DNA of 64,000 bases, taken from NCBI GenBank assembly GCA_964646615.1, contig CAZYEV010000027.1:62001-126000 (forward strand), read 5' to 3'. Within the stretch, counting starts at the first letter, position 1. The number at the start of each line of letters is the position of its first letter. Below the pieces are notes generated by a model, which had not been told where the DNA came from, did no database searches, and saw nothing but the letters and a program-made list of their open reading frames with translations. The position numbers and the translations under genes are program-made. Below are positions 16,093 to 25,600 of the stretch, in pieces. Source of the DNA: M3007 sp964646615 (GTDB taxonomy: Bacteria; Bacteroidota; Bacteroidia; Chitinophagales; Saprospiraceae).

Positions 16093-17049
16093 TTATCGGA
16101 TATCCTTGTGCCGCTCCCAGTAGTTGATGTCTTCGACCTCGTCGAGAATAGCCAGGTAGTTGAAGTACCGCAGCTCGCTCACCTCGCCGCGCTCTAAGGC
16201 CGCGCGCACAGCACAGCCGGGTTCGTTGCGGTGCAAACAGGCCGCGCCAAAGCGGCATTGGGCCGACAGGCGGAAAAATTCGCGGAACGAATGCGCCACG
16301 TTCTGCGGATCCATGTTGTTGAACGACAGCGTCTTGATGCCCGGCGTGTCAATGATGTACCCACCAAAATCCAGCTCGAACATTTCGGCAAAGGTCGTCG
16401 TGTGCTTGCCCTTGCCCGAGTAATCGCTCAGCTCGCCCGTGCGCAAATTCAGGTGTGGCTGTATGGCATTTATCAGGCTGCTCTTGCCCACACCCGACTG
16501 GCCTGAGAGCAGCGTCGTCTTGTCTTTTAGCACCTCCTTGAGGGTCTCCAAACCCTTGCGTTCCGCCACAGAAGTGGCCAGCACCGTGTAGCCGATGCTT
16601 TCGTAGAGGGCTTTCATCTCAAAAAAAATATCTACCGCCCGCTCGTCGTAAAGGTCGCCCTTGTTGAACACGATGACCACCGGGATTTCGTGCGGCTCTG
16701 TCATCAGCAGAAAGCGGTCAATGAAACCCGGCTTCAAGTCGGGGTGCACCACTGTAGTGATGAGCATAGCCTGATCAATATTGGCAGCCAGCAGGTGCAG
16801 GTCGTGCTTGCGCCGCGGCGACTGGCGCACCACATAGTTGCGCCGCGGTAAAATCTGCACAATAACGCCCTGACCCGCCCGCTCAGGCTTCACCTCCACG
16901 CGGTCGCCTACGGCCACTGGATTGGTCAACGGCATATCTTCCAGCCGAAATTTGCCCACAATACGGCACTCCCACACCGAACCGTCGGCGTCCAGCCGCA
17001 CCTGGTACCAACTCCCTGTGGATTTGACAACTGTTCCCGTCTGCATCAT
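16093..17049 (-). CDS. rsgA: Ribosome small subunit-dependent GTPase A
   Basis: A 318-residue circularly permuted GTPase. An N-terminal OB fold (GTVVKSTGSWYQVRLDADGSVWECRIVGKFR) is followed by G-motifs in permuted order: VFNKGD (G4), GQSGVGKSSLINA (G1), the G2 region KGKHTT and DTPGI (G3). The C-terminal zinc-binding part is CRFGAACLHRNEPGCAV. It matures the 30S subunit. I chose the MMQTG start (17049, or 17046) because upstream residues do not match the family and a CACCTTTG box sits only 6 nt upstream. That box position suggests a leaderless or nearly leaderless mRNA. Confidence 0.95.
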   Translation of the reverse strand: MMQTGTVVKSTGSWYQVRLDADGSVWECRIVGKFRLEDMPLTNPVAVGDRVEVKPERAGQGVIVQILPRRNYVVRQSPRRKHDLHLLAANIDQAMLITTVVHPDLKPGFIDRFLLMTEPHEIPVVIVFNKGDLYDERAVDIFFEMKALYESIGYTVLATSVAERKGLETLKEVLKDKTTLLSGQSGVGKSSLINAIQPHLNLRTGELSDYSGKGKHTTTFAEMFELDFGGYIIDTPGIKTLSFNNMDPQNVAHSFREFFRLSAQCRFGAACLHRNEPGCAVRAALERGEVSELRYFNYLAILDEVEDINYWERHKDIR

Positions 17050-17055
17050 AGCCGG

Positions 17056-17063
17056 CAAAGGTG
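17056..17063 (-). promoter_or_regulatory. -7-like box very close to rsgA start
   Basis: The minus strand reads GCACCTTTGCC, with the box ending 6 nt before ATG 17049. With a start site about 7 nt downstream of the box, the transcript would begin at the start codon. Confidence 0.45.
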
Positions 17064-17536
17064 CAAAAAACGATTGTGGAAAAATAGTCAACGCCATCCA
17101 CCCCAAGAGTGCTTCCGGCATAAAACACAGAAAATCAGCACCTTAAATCACCGAAAAAGCCTGCCCGCCCATAGCCGAAAGTGTTAAAATTTTAGACGGG
17201 CGCTTAACGAATACCTTAAAAAGTTTTTTCTTCGCCCTTGCAAAAAACGTCGTGCAATGAGCATTGTGGTGCTCAAAAAAGCGAATTCAGCAGTGCCACA
17301 AAAAGCAATTTTGCTGCACAGCAGACTTTTTTGTTTTGTTTTTTGTAAAAATGTTTGGTTACTATCGGACGTCTAAATACTTTTGTGCGCCGCTTGGCGA
17401 AAGAGCCGAACGACAGAACCAACCTGAGTCATCCACTGTGGGCGAATGCCCCCAGAGTCCGAGTAAACACGCGAAAGCATCTTAATCCGCAGCCGTCCAC
17501 GCCAGGGCATGTCTTCAAACAGCAGCCATGTAAACG
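17064..17536. other. Divergent A/T-rich intergenic region rsgA - M23 peptidase
   Basis: About 470 nt without a gene. It is markedly A/T-rich between 17180 and 17350 with T-runs. It carries the rightward promoter at 17354-17385, giving the peptidase mRNA a leader of roughly 145 nt. I see no tRNA, clear riboswitch or convincing small ORF. Confidence 0.5.
17354..17385 (+). promoter_or_regulatory. Promoter of the M23 peptidase gene
   Basis: TTTG at 17354-17357, 20-nt spacer, then a perfect TACTTTTG at 17378-17385: a good match to the Bacteroidota -33/-7 promoter. Confidence 0.6.
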
Positions 17537-18544
17537 ATGGCTTGGGTAAAAACCGACCGTATGGGCAGGAAAGAAAAGTTTGTTTACAACACACAAACCC
17601 TCAGCTACGAGCGTGTAGTTGTTCCCCTCCGAACAAGAATTTTACAGGCCTTTGGTTTCTTCTCGGCCGTCCTGGTGGCGGCTGTTGGCCTTCTCGCCTT
17701 ACTTTATCACTTTTTCCCATCTCCGCGCGAAAAAGAGCTCCTGCAAGAGATTGCCCAGATGGAGCGCAAGTTTGCCCAGCTCAACGAGGAGATGGAGCAG
17801 ATGTCCAAAACACTCCAGAGCATTCAGGAGCGCGACGCTTACGTGCATCGCGCGGTGTTTGGCATGGACCCGATTGACCCTGACGTATGGCAGGCGGGCG
17901 TGGGCGGCCATGAAAGCCATCCGGAGGCTAAAGCCTTCAAATACGGCGGAGAGGCTATTCGGAGCACCCTCAGCCGCATGGACGCGCTGCAACAGCAAAT
18001 GGCCCTTCAGGCCCGTTCGTTAGACACCATCATGGCCTTAGCCAAAGACCAGGAAAAGATGCTGGCGAGCATTCCGAGCATTAAGCCTGTGCGCGAAGAC
18101 AAGTTGCAGAAGAGCATGAACGTGCTGTCGGGTTTTGGCTTCCGCATTCACCCGGTCTATAAAATCAAGAAGTTCCACCAGGGTGTGGATTTCCCGGCGC
18201 GCATTGGCACGCCCATTCAGGCTACGGGCGATGGCGTGGTCATTGAAGCCGGCTGGCACCAGGGCTACGGCAACTGCGTGCGCATCAACCACGGTTACGG
18301 CTACGAAACCTGGTACGCACACATGAACAAAATGTCCGTTCGCGTCGGCGAGCGCGTCAAGAAAGGCCAGAAAATCGGTGAAGTGGGCGATACGGGCCTG
18401 TCCACTGCTCCACACCTCCACTACGAAGTGCACTACAAGGGCAAGCCGATTAACCCCATCCACTTCTGCATGGACAACCTGACACCTTTAGAATATCAGC
18501 AGCTGGTCAACAGCGCCAGCGTGGCCAACCAGTCGCTGGACTAA
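17537..18544 (+). CDS. Membrane-anchored M23 (LytM-type) peptidoglycan peptidase
   Basis: A 335-residue protein: a short basic N-terminus, one transmembrane helix (~36-58), a coiled coil (~63-100, EKELLQEIAQMERKFAQLNEEM), a linker, and a C-terminal M23 domain. Zinc ligands are seen as H214-x3-D218 (HQGVDF) and the H293-L-H295 pair in PHLHYE, with H262 in YAHM as the further catalytic His, so it should be active. This layout is common in Bacteroidota cell-wall hydrolases linked to cell shape and division. An alternative start is the ATG at 17561. Confidence 0.93.
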   Translation: MAWVKTDRMGRKEKFVYNTQTLSYERVVVPLRTRILQAFGFFSAVLVAAVGLLALLYHFFPSPREKELLQEIAQMERKFAQLNEEMEQMSKTLQSIQERDAYVHRAVFGMDPIDPDVWQAGVGGHESHPEAKAFKYGGEAIRSTLSRMDALQQQMALQARSLDTIMALAKDQEKMLASIPSIKPVREDKLQKSMNVLSGFGFRIHPVYKIKKFHQGVDFPARIGTPIQATGDGVVIEAGWHQGYGNCVRINHGYGYETWYAHMNKMSVRVGERVKKGQKIGEVGDTGLSTAPHLHYEVHYKGKPINPIHFCMDNLTPLEYQQLVNSASVANQSLD

Positions 18545-18565
18545 TCGGAGGTGTTTCTAAAGCAC

Positions 18566-18600
18566 AGCGGCCCTCGCATCCGAAGAATGCGAGGGCCGCT
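18566..18600. terminator. Bidirectional hairpin between convergent genes
   Basis: AGCGGCCCTCGCAT (18566-18579) pairs perfectly with 18587-18600, with a 7-nt loop. It sits exactly between the convergent M23 and bcp genes. No clear U-tract follows on either strand, so termination efficiency is uncertain. Confidence 0.65.
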
Positions 18601-18606
18601 ATCGTT

Positions 18607-19062
18607 TCAGGCTTCCAGCAATTGGGCAGCGTGATTCTCCGTGTCCACTTTGGTGATAATGCGCTCGATGCGCCCATTTTCGTCAATGACGAACGTGGTG
18701 CGGTGGATGCCGTCGTAGGTGCGGCCCATGAACTTTTTGGGCCCCCAAACGCCGTAAGCTTCGGCTACTGCATGGTCTTCGTCGGCCAGCAGGCTGAAGG
18801 GCAGGTTGTACTTCTCGATGAATTTCACGTGCTTTTTAGCCGAGTCGGGGCTGACGCCCAGAATGGCGTATCCTTTGCCAACGAACTGGCTGTAACCATC
18901 GCGCAGGCTGCAGGCTTCGGCGGTACAGCCCGGCGTGTCGTCTTTGGGGTAAAAGTAGAGCACCAATTTCTTGCCCTTGAAATCGGAAAGGCGAACAATT
19001 TCACCCTTTTCGTTGGGCGCCGCAAAATCGGGGGCGGCATCCCCTTCTTTCAAATGAAACAT
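18607..19062 (-). CDS. bcp: Thioredoxin-dependent peroxiredoxin (Bcp/PrxQ)
   Basis: A 151-residue peroxiredoxin with the PrxQ active site TPGCTAEACSLRD: peroxidatic C46 and resolving C51 five residues later. Other family features are GDAAPDFAAPNEKG, LVLYFYPKDDTPG, GVSPDSAKKHVKF and RTTFVIDENGRI. It reduces hydroperoxides in the cytosol using thioredoxin. The start at 19062 is set by family alignment; the longer open frame overlaps the flippase gene. It begins 32 nt after the flippase stop and is probably the last gene of an SH3-flippase-bcp unit. Confidence 0.96.
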   Translation of the reverse strand: MFHLKEGDAAPDFAAPNEKGEIVRLSDFKGKKLVLYFYPKDDTPGCTAEACSLRDGYSQFVGKGYAILGVSPDSAKKHVKFIEKYNLPFSLLADEDHAVAEAYGVWGPKKFMGRTYDGIHRTTFVIDENGRIERIITKVDTENHAAQLLEA

Positions 19063-19094
19063 AGCGGTGTCAGTGTTTTTGGCCCCTGTAACAA

Positions 19095-20564
19095 CTACCG
19101 CCGCACGGCGGTTTTTTCCCAGCGGAAAATGGCCCACACAAAGCCGAACCAGAGCACTGCACCGATGACGAGATGGCCAGCCATGGGCAGGGGCAAGGTC
19201 CATTTGAGCGCCTGGCTTAAGGCATACAAGGCCCACGCCCCGGCGATGTAGGCCGCCATGCGTCCCAGCGGATACGGCACTGGATAATGATGCCGCCCGG
19301 TGTACCATGTGGCCACGCACATAAACGCATAGCACAGCAGTGTTACCCAGGCGGCGCCCGTGTAGCCAAAGCGCGGGATGAGCCAGAGGTTTAGCCCCAC
19401 TGTCAGCGCAGCACCTGCCACTGAAATCCAGGCGCCCAGGTCGGTGCGGTCTTTGAGTCGGTACCAGGCCGAAAAGTTGTAGTAGATACCCAAAAACACG
19501 TTAGCCATCAGCAGCACCGGCACCACGTGCAGCCCCGACCAGTACTGCGGCGCAATGAAGTATTTGACCACGTCTAAGAACAGCAGGATACCCAACATGC
19601 CGGCCACGGCAGCCGCCGTGAACCACTGCGTTACGCGGGCCTGGTTTTGCAAGGCATTGTCCGTCTGGGCGTTGCGAAAGAAGAATGGCTCCGCCGCATA
19701 GCGGTATGCCTGGGTAAAGAGCGAAATGAGCGCCGCTAATTTGTAGTTGGCCCCAAAGATGCCGACCTGGGCCAGGTTCTCCTCTACAGAACCCGGCAGC
19801 AGATATTTCAGCATGGCTCGGCTAAACATTTCATCCACAATGCCGGCAAAGCTGACGACGATGAGCGGCGCGGCGTAGGCCACCATGCGGCGCCACAGTT
19901 GCGCGTCGAACAGCGCCCGAACGCGCCGCAGTTGGTTGCTCAGCAGCAGCAGGGTGAGGGCGCTGGCGATGAGGTTGGAAAGGAAAATGTAGCCCACCGG
20001 ATTGTCGGGCGACCACACCGTGCGCACCCACTCGTGTCCGTGCTGACTGGCCCAGGGGCAAAAGACCAACCAGAACAGGTTCATGCCGATGTTGGTGCCA
20101 ATGTTCGTCAGCCGAATGGCGGCAAAGCGCAAAGGGCGTTGCTCCATGCGCAAGCGAGCGAAAGGCAATTCGGCTAAGCAGTCTAACCCCAGAATGAGTG
20201 CAAACCAGCGCACGTACTCAGGGTGCTCCGGATAGCGCAAGGCCCCGGCAATGGGCGCTGCAAAAATGAGCAGCACGGCCACGACGAGGGCCGTTGTGGC
20301 CAACAGCGACCACATGGCTGTGCTGTAGGCGCGTTCGCGGTCTTCGGGCGGCGTGCCAAAGCGGAAAAATGCCGACTCCATGCGGTACGACAACACGACC
20401 ATGACAAAAGCCGAAAGGGCATACAGGTCAATAACCACGCCGTACTCCGCCGTGGAAGTCAATATGCGCGTGTAGAAGGGCACCAACAGCACATTGAGCA
20501 GGCGCCCGACGATGCTGCTCAGGCCGTACAGAGCCGTCTCGCCGGCTAATTTTTTGACAGACAT
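19095..20564 (-). CDS. Polysaccharide flippase (Wzx/MurJ superfamily)
   Basis: A 489-residue polytopic membrane protein with about 12-14 hydrophobic helices, starting KKLAGETALYGLSSIVGRLLNVLLVPFYTRIL, the usual opening of the oligosaccharide flippase/RfbX family, and ending with helices around GHLVIGAVLWFGFVWAIF. Such proteins move lipid-linked glycans across the inner membrane. No complete O-antigen or capsule cluster is nearby, only scattered glycosyltransferases, so the glycan is unknown. It lies 72 nt after the SH3 gene on the same strand. Confidence 0.9.
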   Translation of the reverse strand: MSVKKLAGETALYGLSSIVGRLLNVLLVPFYTRILTSTAEYGVVIDLYALSAFVMVVLSYRMESAFFRFGTPPEDRERAYSTAMWSLLATTALVVAVLLIFAAPIAGALRYPEHPEYVRWFALILGLDCLAELPFARLRMEQRPLRFAAIRLTNIGTNIGMNLFWLVFCPWASQHGHEWVRTVWSPDNPVGYIFLSNLIASALTLLLLSNQLRRVRALFDAQLWRRMVAYAAPLIVVSFAGIVDEMFSRAMLKYLLPGSVEENLAQVGIFGANYKLAALISLFTQAYRYAAEPFFFRNAQTDNALQNQARVTQWFTAAAVAGMLGILLFLDVVKYFIAPQYWSGLHVVPVLLMANVFLGIYYNFSAWYRLKDRTDLGAWISVAGAALTVGLNLWLIPRFGYTGAAWVTLLCYAFMCVATWYTGRHHYPVPYPLGRMAAYIAGAWALYALSQALKWTLPLPMAGHLVIGAVLWFGFVWAIFRWEKTAVRR

Positions 20565-20636
20565 ACTTTTTTCTGTGGGAGAAAAGCGGCATGCCGTCCG
20601 AGCCGCCGCTCCGGGTGTAAAGGTGAGAAGAAGCCG

Positions 20637-21254
20637 TCAGTCCACGCCAGGGCGTTTCATGGGGTAATAGTGGACGCCGGCGCCGAAGACCCAGCCTTCC
20701 TTGCCCGAGGGTGTGCGGATATTGACCCAATAGTCGGTAACCTTCTCGCGTCCGAGGTTGACTTCTTCGGGTTGGTCGCTTTTTTTGTTGAGGTAGAGCA
20801 CGGGCTGATGGAGTTTGAGCCGCTCGACAACGGCACTGTGGCGGTTGGGCTCTTTGCGCACGTTGAGGCCGTCAATGGTAACGTACAGAGTGCTGTACTG
20901 AGCGGCTGTGGCCGTGGGCGCTGGCGAAGGCGCGGGCTGGGCCTCCTGGGTGAGCGTAGGGCGTTTAGGCGGCGGGCCTGCGGGTGCAGGTGTAGGCGTC
21001 GGCTGCGGAGCGACCGGGCTGGTGGTGGCTGGCTGGCTTGCCGGTACAGGTGCCGTGGCTTGCGGCTGAGGCAGGTAGATGGTGTCGCGTTTGGGCGTCG
21101 TGCGTTCGCGGGCGCGCCCTTCCTCCTCTTCGGTGAGCACCGCCCTGATGCGCTCTCGACGCGACTCGGAGCATTTGGATATGGCCCACAGCGCCACACT
21201 GAGCAGGAAGGCGACGACGATGAGCGACTCAGCTCGGGGCATTCTTTTCGCCAT
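20637..21254 (-). CDS. Membrane-anchored SH3-domain protein with Pro/Ala linker
   Basis: A 205-residue protein: a basic N-terminus, one transmembrane helix (SLIVVAFLLSVALWAIS, ~9-25), an acidic/basic stretch (RAVLTEEEEGRARER), a long Pro/Ala/Thr-rich spacer (~60-115), and a C-terminal bacterial SH3 domain (LYVTIDGLNVRKEPN ... YWVNIRTPSGKEGWVFG). It is probably a cell-wall-binding protein facing the periplasm. The start was moved to the ATG at 21254, directly before the KR-rich anchor. A TATTTTTG box lies at 21331-21338. The linker is repetitive at DNA level. Confidence 0.85.
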   Translation of the reverse strand: MAKRMPRAESLIVVAFLLSVALWAISKCSESRRERIRAVLTEEEEGRARERTTPKRDTIYLPQPQATAPVPASQPATTSPVAPQPTPTPAPAGPPPKRPTLTQEAQPAPSPAPTATAAQYSTLYVTIDGLNVRKEPNRHSAVVERLKLHQPVLYLNKKSDQPEEVNLGREKVTDYWVNIRTPSGKEGWVFGAGVHYYPMKRPGVD

Positions 21255-21330
21255 AGGGAAACGGAGTTTTTGCTGAAATCCACGGCCAGCCAGGGCATAA
21301 AAGCCACGGGCCTGCCCTACCTTTAGCCGG

Positions 21331-21338
21331 CAAAAATA
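21331..21338 (-). promoter_or_regulatory. -7 promoter box of the SH3-flippase-bcp unit
   Basis: The minus strand reads TATTTTTGCC, a full TAnnTTTG match, 76 nt upstream of ATG 21254, in the gap shared with divergent dprA. Confidence 0.45.
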
Positions 21339-21355
21339 GCTATGCGCTGCCAGAT

Positions 21356-22465
21356 ATGACGGACGCCCTGCTGTACCCAATCGCCCTGACGTTTTTGCCG
21401 CAGGTGGGCGCTATCACTGCCCGTACCTTAGTGAGCTATTGCGGTGGCGCCGACGAGGTATTTCGCGCTTCGCGCCGGGAGCTGCTCCGCATACCTGGCA
21501 TCGGGCCAACGATATCCGAAAGCATTGCCAACGCCAGCGAAGCCCTCCGGCGAGCCGAGGCGGAGCTGCATTTTATGCAAACGCATGGCGTAGAGGCGGT
21601 CTTTTACACCGACAGCCGCTATCCGGCGCGCCTGAAGCAACACAACGACAGCCCGGTGCTGCTGTACTTCAAAGGGTCGGCGCTGGAATGGCTCAATGCC
21701 CAGCGCATCGTCTCGATAGTGGGCACGCGCCAGCCCACCGACTACGGTCGGGCAGTGTGCGAGGAGCTGGTCGAAGGGCTGAAAGCCTATGACGCGGTCA
21801 TCGTCAGCGGTCTGGCTTTTGGCATTGATGTGGTGGCGCATCGCAAGGCCGTAGCGCTCGCTATGCCCAACATAGCCGTGCTGGGTCATGGGCTGGGGCG
21901 CATCTATCCGGCCGAGCATCGCTCCATCGCCTTGCGCATCGCCGAAAACGGTGGCCTGCTCACCGAATTTACCCACGATACCGGCCCGGAGCGGGAGCAC
22001 TTTCCTATGCGCAACCGCATCATTGCTGGCCTGTGCGATGCACTCATCGTGGTGGAAACGGGCGCCACGGGCGGCTCCATGATTACGGCCAACATGGCCC
22101 AACAGTACGGGCGCCCCATCTTCGCTGTACCCGGCCGCCTGCGCGACCCTAAAAGCGCCGGCTGCAACCGCCTCATCCGTGCCAATACGGCCTCGCTTAT
22201 CGAGTCGGCAGCCGATGTGGCCACTGCCCTTAACTGGAGCGAAAAGGGCAAAGTACAGGCTGTGCAACAAACCCTCTTCTTAGACCTTTCGCCCGCCGAA
22301 CAGACTTTGGTGGACATCGTTCGGGCACGCCCACAAATCGCCGTGGACGAGCTGGCCTTAGCCGCCCAGTGTGCTCCGGGCCAGCTGGCCGCCTTGCTAT
22401 TGGGGCTGGAATTCAAGGGCGTCATCCGCACCCTGCCCGGCAAACGGTACGAATTGACGCGGTAA
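21356..22465 (+). CDS. dprA: DNA-processing protein DprA
   Basis: A 369-residue protein with three parts: an N-terminal SAM/HhH-like domain (LLRIPGIGPTISESIANA), the Rossmann-like core with IVSIVGTRQPTDYGR, VSGLAFGIDVVAHRKAV, LGHGLGRIYPAEHR, REHFPMRNRIIAGL and ETGATGGSMITANMAQQYGRPIFAVPG, and a C-terminal winged-helix domain (~305-369). DprA binds incoming single-stranded DNA and loads RecA during natural transformation. It is divergent from the SH3 gene. No other competence genes lie in the window. Confidence 0.96.
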   Translation: MTDALLYPIALTFLPQVGAITARTLVSYCGGADEVFRASRRELLRIPGIGPTISESIANASEALRRAEAELHFMQTHGVEAVFYTDSRYPARLKQHNDSPVLLYFKGSALEWLNAQRIVSIVGTRQPTDYGRAVCEELVEGLKAYDAVIVSGLAFGIDVVAHRKAVALAMPNIAVLGHGLGRIYPAEHRSIALRIAENGGLLTEFTHDTGPEREHFPMRNRIIAGLCDALIVVETGATGGSMITANMAQQYGRPIFAVPGRLRDPKSAGCNRLIRANTASLIESAADVATALNWSEKGKVQAVQQTLFLDLSPAEQTLVDIVRARPQIAVDELALAAQCAPGQLAALLLGLEFKGVIRTLPGKRYELTR

Positions 22466-22663
22466 GCCCGGACATTTTGTCATTTTCTCAACATTCCGAT
22501 ATTTTAAAGGCGGCAGGGCTTGTGTCAAGTGTGTTTTTCGGCGACATTTGCCAGCGAAGTTTCGCAAGCCAGCATCTACCCGCAGCGGGTGCGCTAATCC
22601 GACAAAACGGCCACAGGCTACTTACACGGCTCGACATTGCTCACCATTAAATCTCTCGTCCTT

Positions 22664-25600
22664 ATGACCGCCTTCATTACCCAATGGCCAGCTGGTGCGA
22701 TGCTGTGCGTCGCACTCACCACCGCGTCTTTGGCCCAAACGCCTGCTGTAACGACCAACATCCCTACCGATGTCTCGGCCTGTTCGGAAGTCGTGTTCTC
22801 TGTAGAAGTGGCCAACCCGGGCAGTCAGCCTTTAGCTGCCGGCACGCTGCAGTACTGCCTGACGCCGGGGCTGACCTTCGTCAGTGCTACGGGCATCGCC
22901 GTGGCCAATAGCAGCGACCCGCGCTGCCCGGTACTGACCCTGCCCGCTCTGGCAGCCCAAGGGAAACTGACCTTCGAGTTGCGCGTGCGCGTGGGCTGCT
23001 TCGCCGTGGATGCCGGCGACCTGCGCGACACGGTGTACATCACCGTAGGCGGAACGCCCCAGCCGCCCGTTCTGGGCAGTGAGTACAATGTGCGCACGCC
23101 CCTCATCACGCTGACGCCTGGCGCCAACTGGTCGTTTAATGGCTCGAATGGCGCCACCTTCACCCGCACCTTTACGCTGCGCAACGAAGGGGTCGGCAAT
23201 GCTTACCGCATATTTGTCATTGACCCCTACGGCCAGGCTGGCCTGGAACTCGTCCAGACCACGGGCGCTTTTAGCGGCGATACGCTGTTCCTGAGCGGCA
23301 CCGACCTGGGCCCCAACGGCCTGCTGGCCTTTCGCGACTCGGTCGTGGTTACCCAGACCTTCCGCCTCCGCAGCTGTTCGCCAGCTGGCACAACGGTCGC
23401 CTACGGGTGGGGCTGCCCCGGCAGCCCTCCTTGTGCCGCTCTTCGCTTTCAGCAATACGAAACCGCCGGCGATCCCACCGGCCAGACGGCGGTAGAAATT
23501 CGCTTAGACAAGCCGTTCAAAACACCCCAACCCTGCCAGCAGGACACGGTCATTTTTAAGATAGAAAACAAAGGCCTGGCGCCGGCGCTCAATGTCGAAT
23601 GGGTGCTTAGCTTAGTGTCTGCGCCAGTGACACCCGCCGATGTGGGAACTAAAGAAAGCGCCTGCTACCCGATGACGCAGTTTCGCGTCGGCAACGCATG
23701 GCTTGCCGATGTTTCCGGCGGCGCGCCGTCCGAGCCGTATGTGTTTCCCTTCTATTTGCTGACCACCGACCCCGACGGCCCGGGCGGCCTGAGCGACGAA
23801 GACGGCGACGGCCAGTTCGATGACCTGGCGCCCGGCGTTACGGCTACGCTGTCGTTCATCTTTGCCCTTGACCCGTCCTGCAAACAATGCGGCCAAAACC
23901 TGATAAAGCAGTACATCGCCGCTAACGTGCACTACCTCAACGCCTGTAACCTGCCGCAAAACAGCCCCTTGCAAGCACCGCCCCCCATCGGTATCAGCTT
24001 CGAGCGCAGCGACCTGGATATCATACATGATTTCATACTCATTGCCGACTCGGTTTATTCGTTCTTTTACCAGCTAGATGCTACCTTCGTCGGCCTGTCG
24101 GAATTGTGCCCTGATGACAGTATCATCGCCCAATTCACCCTGCCCATAACGCTGAAGCGTCCTCCGGCCTTCTTCCCCGAAATGGACGGCCAGCCGCTGC
24201 CGTGGTGGCAACCCAACGACAGCACGCTTAACCTGCTGCTGCCGCGCGAACGCGGTAACCTGCTGCTGCCGTTGCTGGTGGTGTGCCCACCCGACATTGA
24301 CAACTCGGCCATCTGCACGCCCACCTACGAGCCGCGTACCTACCGCATGCCTGTGCGCATCTATTGGCGCTGCGGTAACAACTGCCCGCAGACCTACGAA
24401 CTGGTCTGTATCGGCGGCCCTTTCTTTACCGTGGATTGCCCACGCCCCGAAGACCCCAGCCAGCAGCACGGCCTCTTCGCCGATACGTTTTTCGTGCAGC
24501 GCCTGTCGTTGGGCTATGTGGATAACCTCCTGTCTGCCCGAGTGGCTCCACAACCCGGTCTGCAGCTGAACCTGGCCCTGCCGTTCGACACGGTACTCAT
24601 GCAGGCCCTGGGCCACATCGCGGGCTTTCCAGGCGAAGCCTTCGACTCCGCGCAGGTGGAAATTTATTACTGGAATGGCGTCGGGCCATACTTTCAGCAC
24701 CTGACCACTCGCATTGTGCTCGAAGACCTGGAAACGGGTGCATCGGTCAGTTGCAGCATCCTGGCGCCCGAGTATCGGTACGTGGACGGCTACCACGTGT
24801 GGGCCTTTGACCTGCTGCCCCTGACGACGCCGGGCGGGTGCCTGGCTGCTGCCGGCGTGCGGCCTACTGCCGGCGACCGCATCCGCATAGAGGTGCTGGC
24901 TGTCCTGACGCAAACCCTGCCCAGCGAAGAGGCCGACACCATCAACGACCTGCGCGTGCGCTTCCCATACCGCTACGGCGGCGACACGTTGCTGTGCGAA
25001 ACGGCCAACGCCATTTTCCGCTGCATCAACCCCTACTACGATGTGAACATGTTCGCCTTCCTTAAAGACGGCGTTTGCGGTCATCTGTCGGCGGATATCC
25101 TGCTGATTCAGGGCATTTCTGGCCGCATAGCGACCGACCTGTTCCCGGGTGAAATACGCCCACTGTTTGTGTACGACACGCTGACCGTTGCCGTATTGCC
25201 CGGATACGCTTACGTGCCGGGCAGCTCCAACTGGCTCTATCGGGTGGGCGACGGCGCTTCGGGCATTCCGCCGTTTGCCTCCCAGGCGCTGGCCGACCCG
25301 CAAATCATTCCGCTGTTCGACGGAAGCACGCTCCTGCGCTACGTGCGGCCCGCCGGCCTTCCGGTAACGGACTACTACAAAGGCGGCGCGTTTTCTACCC
25401 TATCCCTCCTGCTCGAAGTGCTTTGCCCGCCCGATACGGCCCTCTTCCCGGTGCGCATCATTGGCAACAGCTATTATAGCCTCTACGACACCCTTAGCGT
25501 CTTTTATAGCGGCGCTTTTGGCCATTTTGAAGACCTCAACGAAACCCGGCTGACCACCGATAATCCGACTTCTAATCTGCGCGTGCCGACCTGGAACCTC

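Noticed and set aside
16019..16258. Minus-strand frame spanning the end of rsgA and the SDR gene
   Set aside because: It overlaps both real genes in the wrong frame and has an Arg/Gly-rich translation without motifs.
17141..17350. Possible small RNA or riboswitch in the A/T-rich gap upstream of the M23 gene
   Set aside because: No stable conserved stem pattern, no known riboswitch core and no terminator are visible; only promoter-like sequence is supported.
24074..25303. 409-codon open frame on the minus strand inside the giant adhesin gene
   Set aside because: It lies wholly antisense to a gene with clear domains; long antisense frames are expected in GC-rich DNA. Its translation has no recognisable motif and no promoter box.
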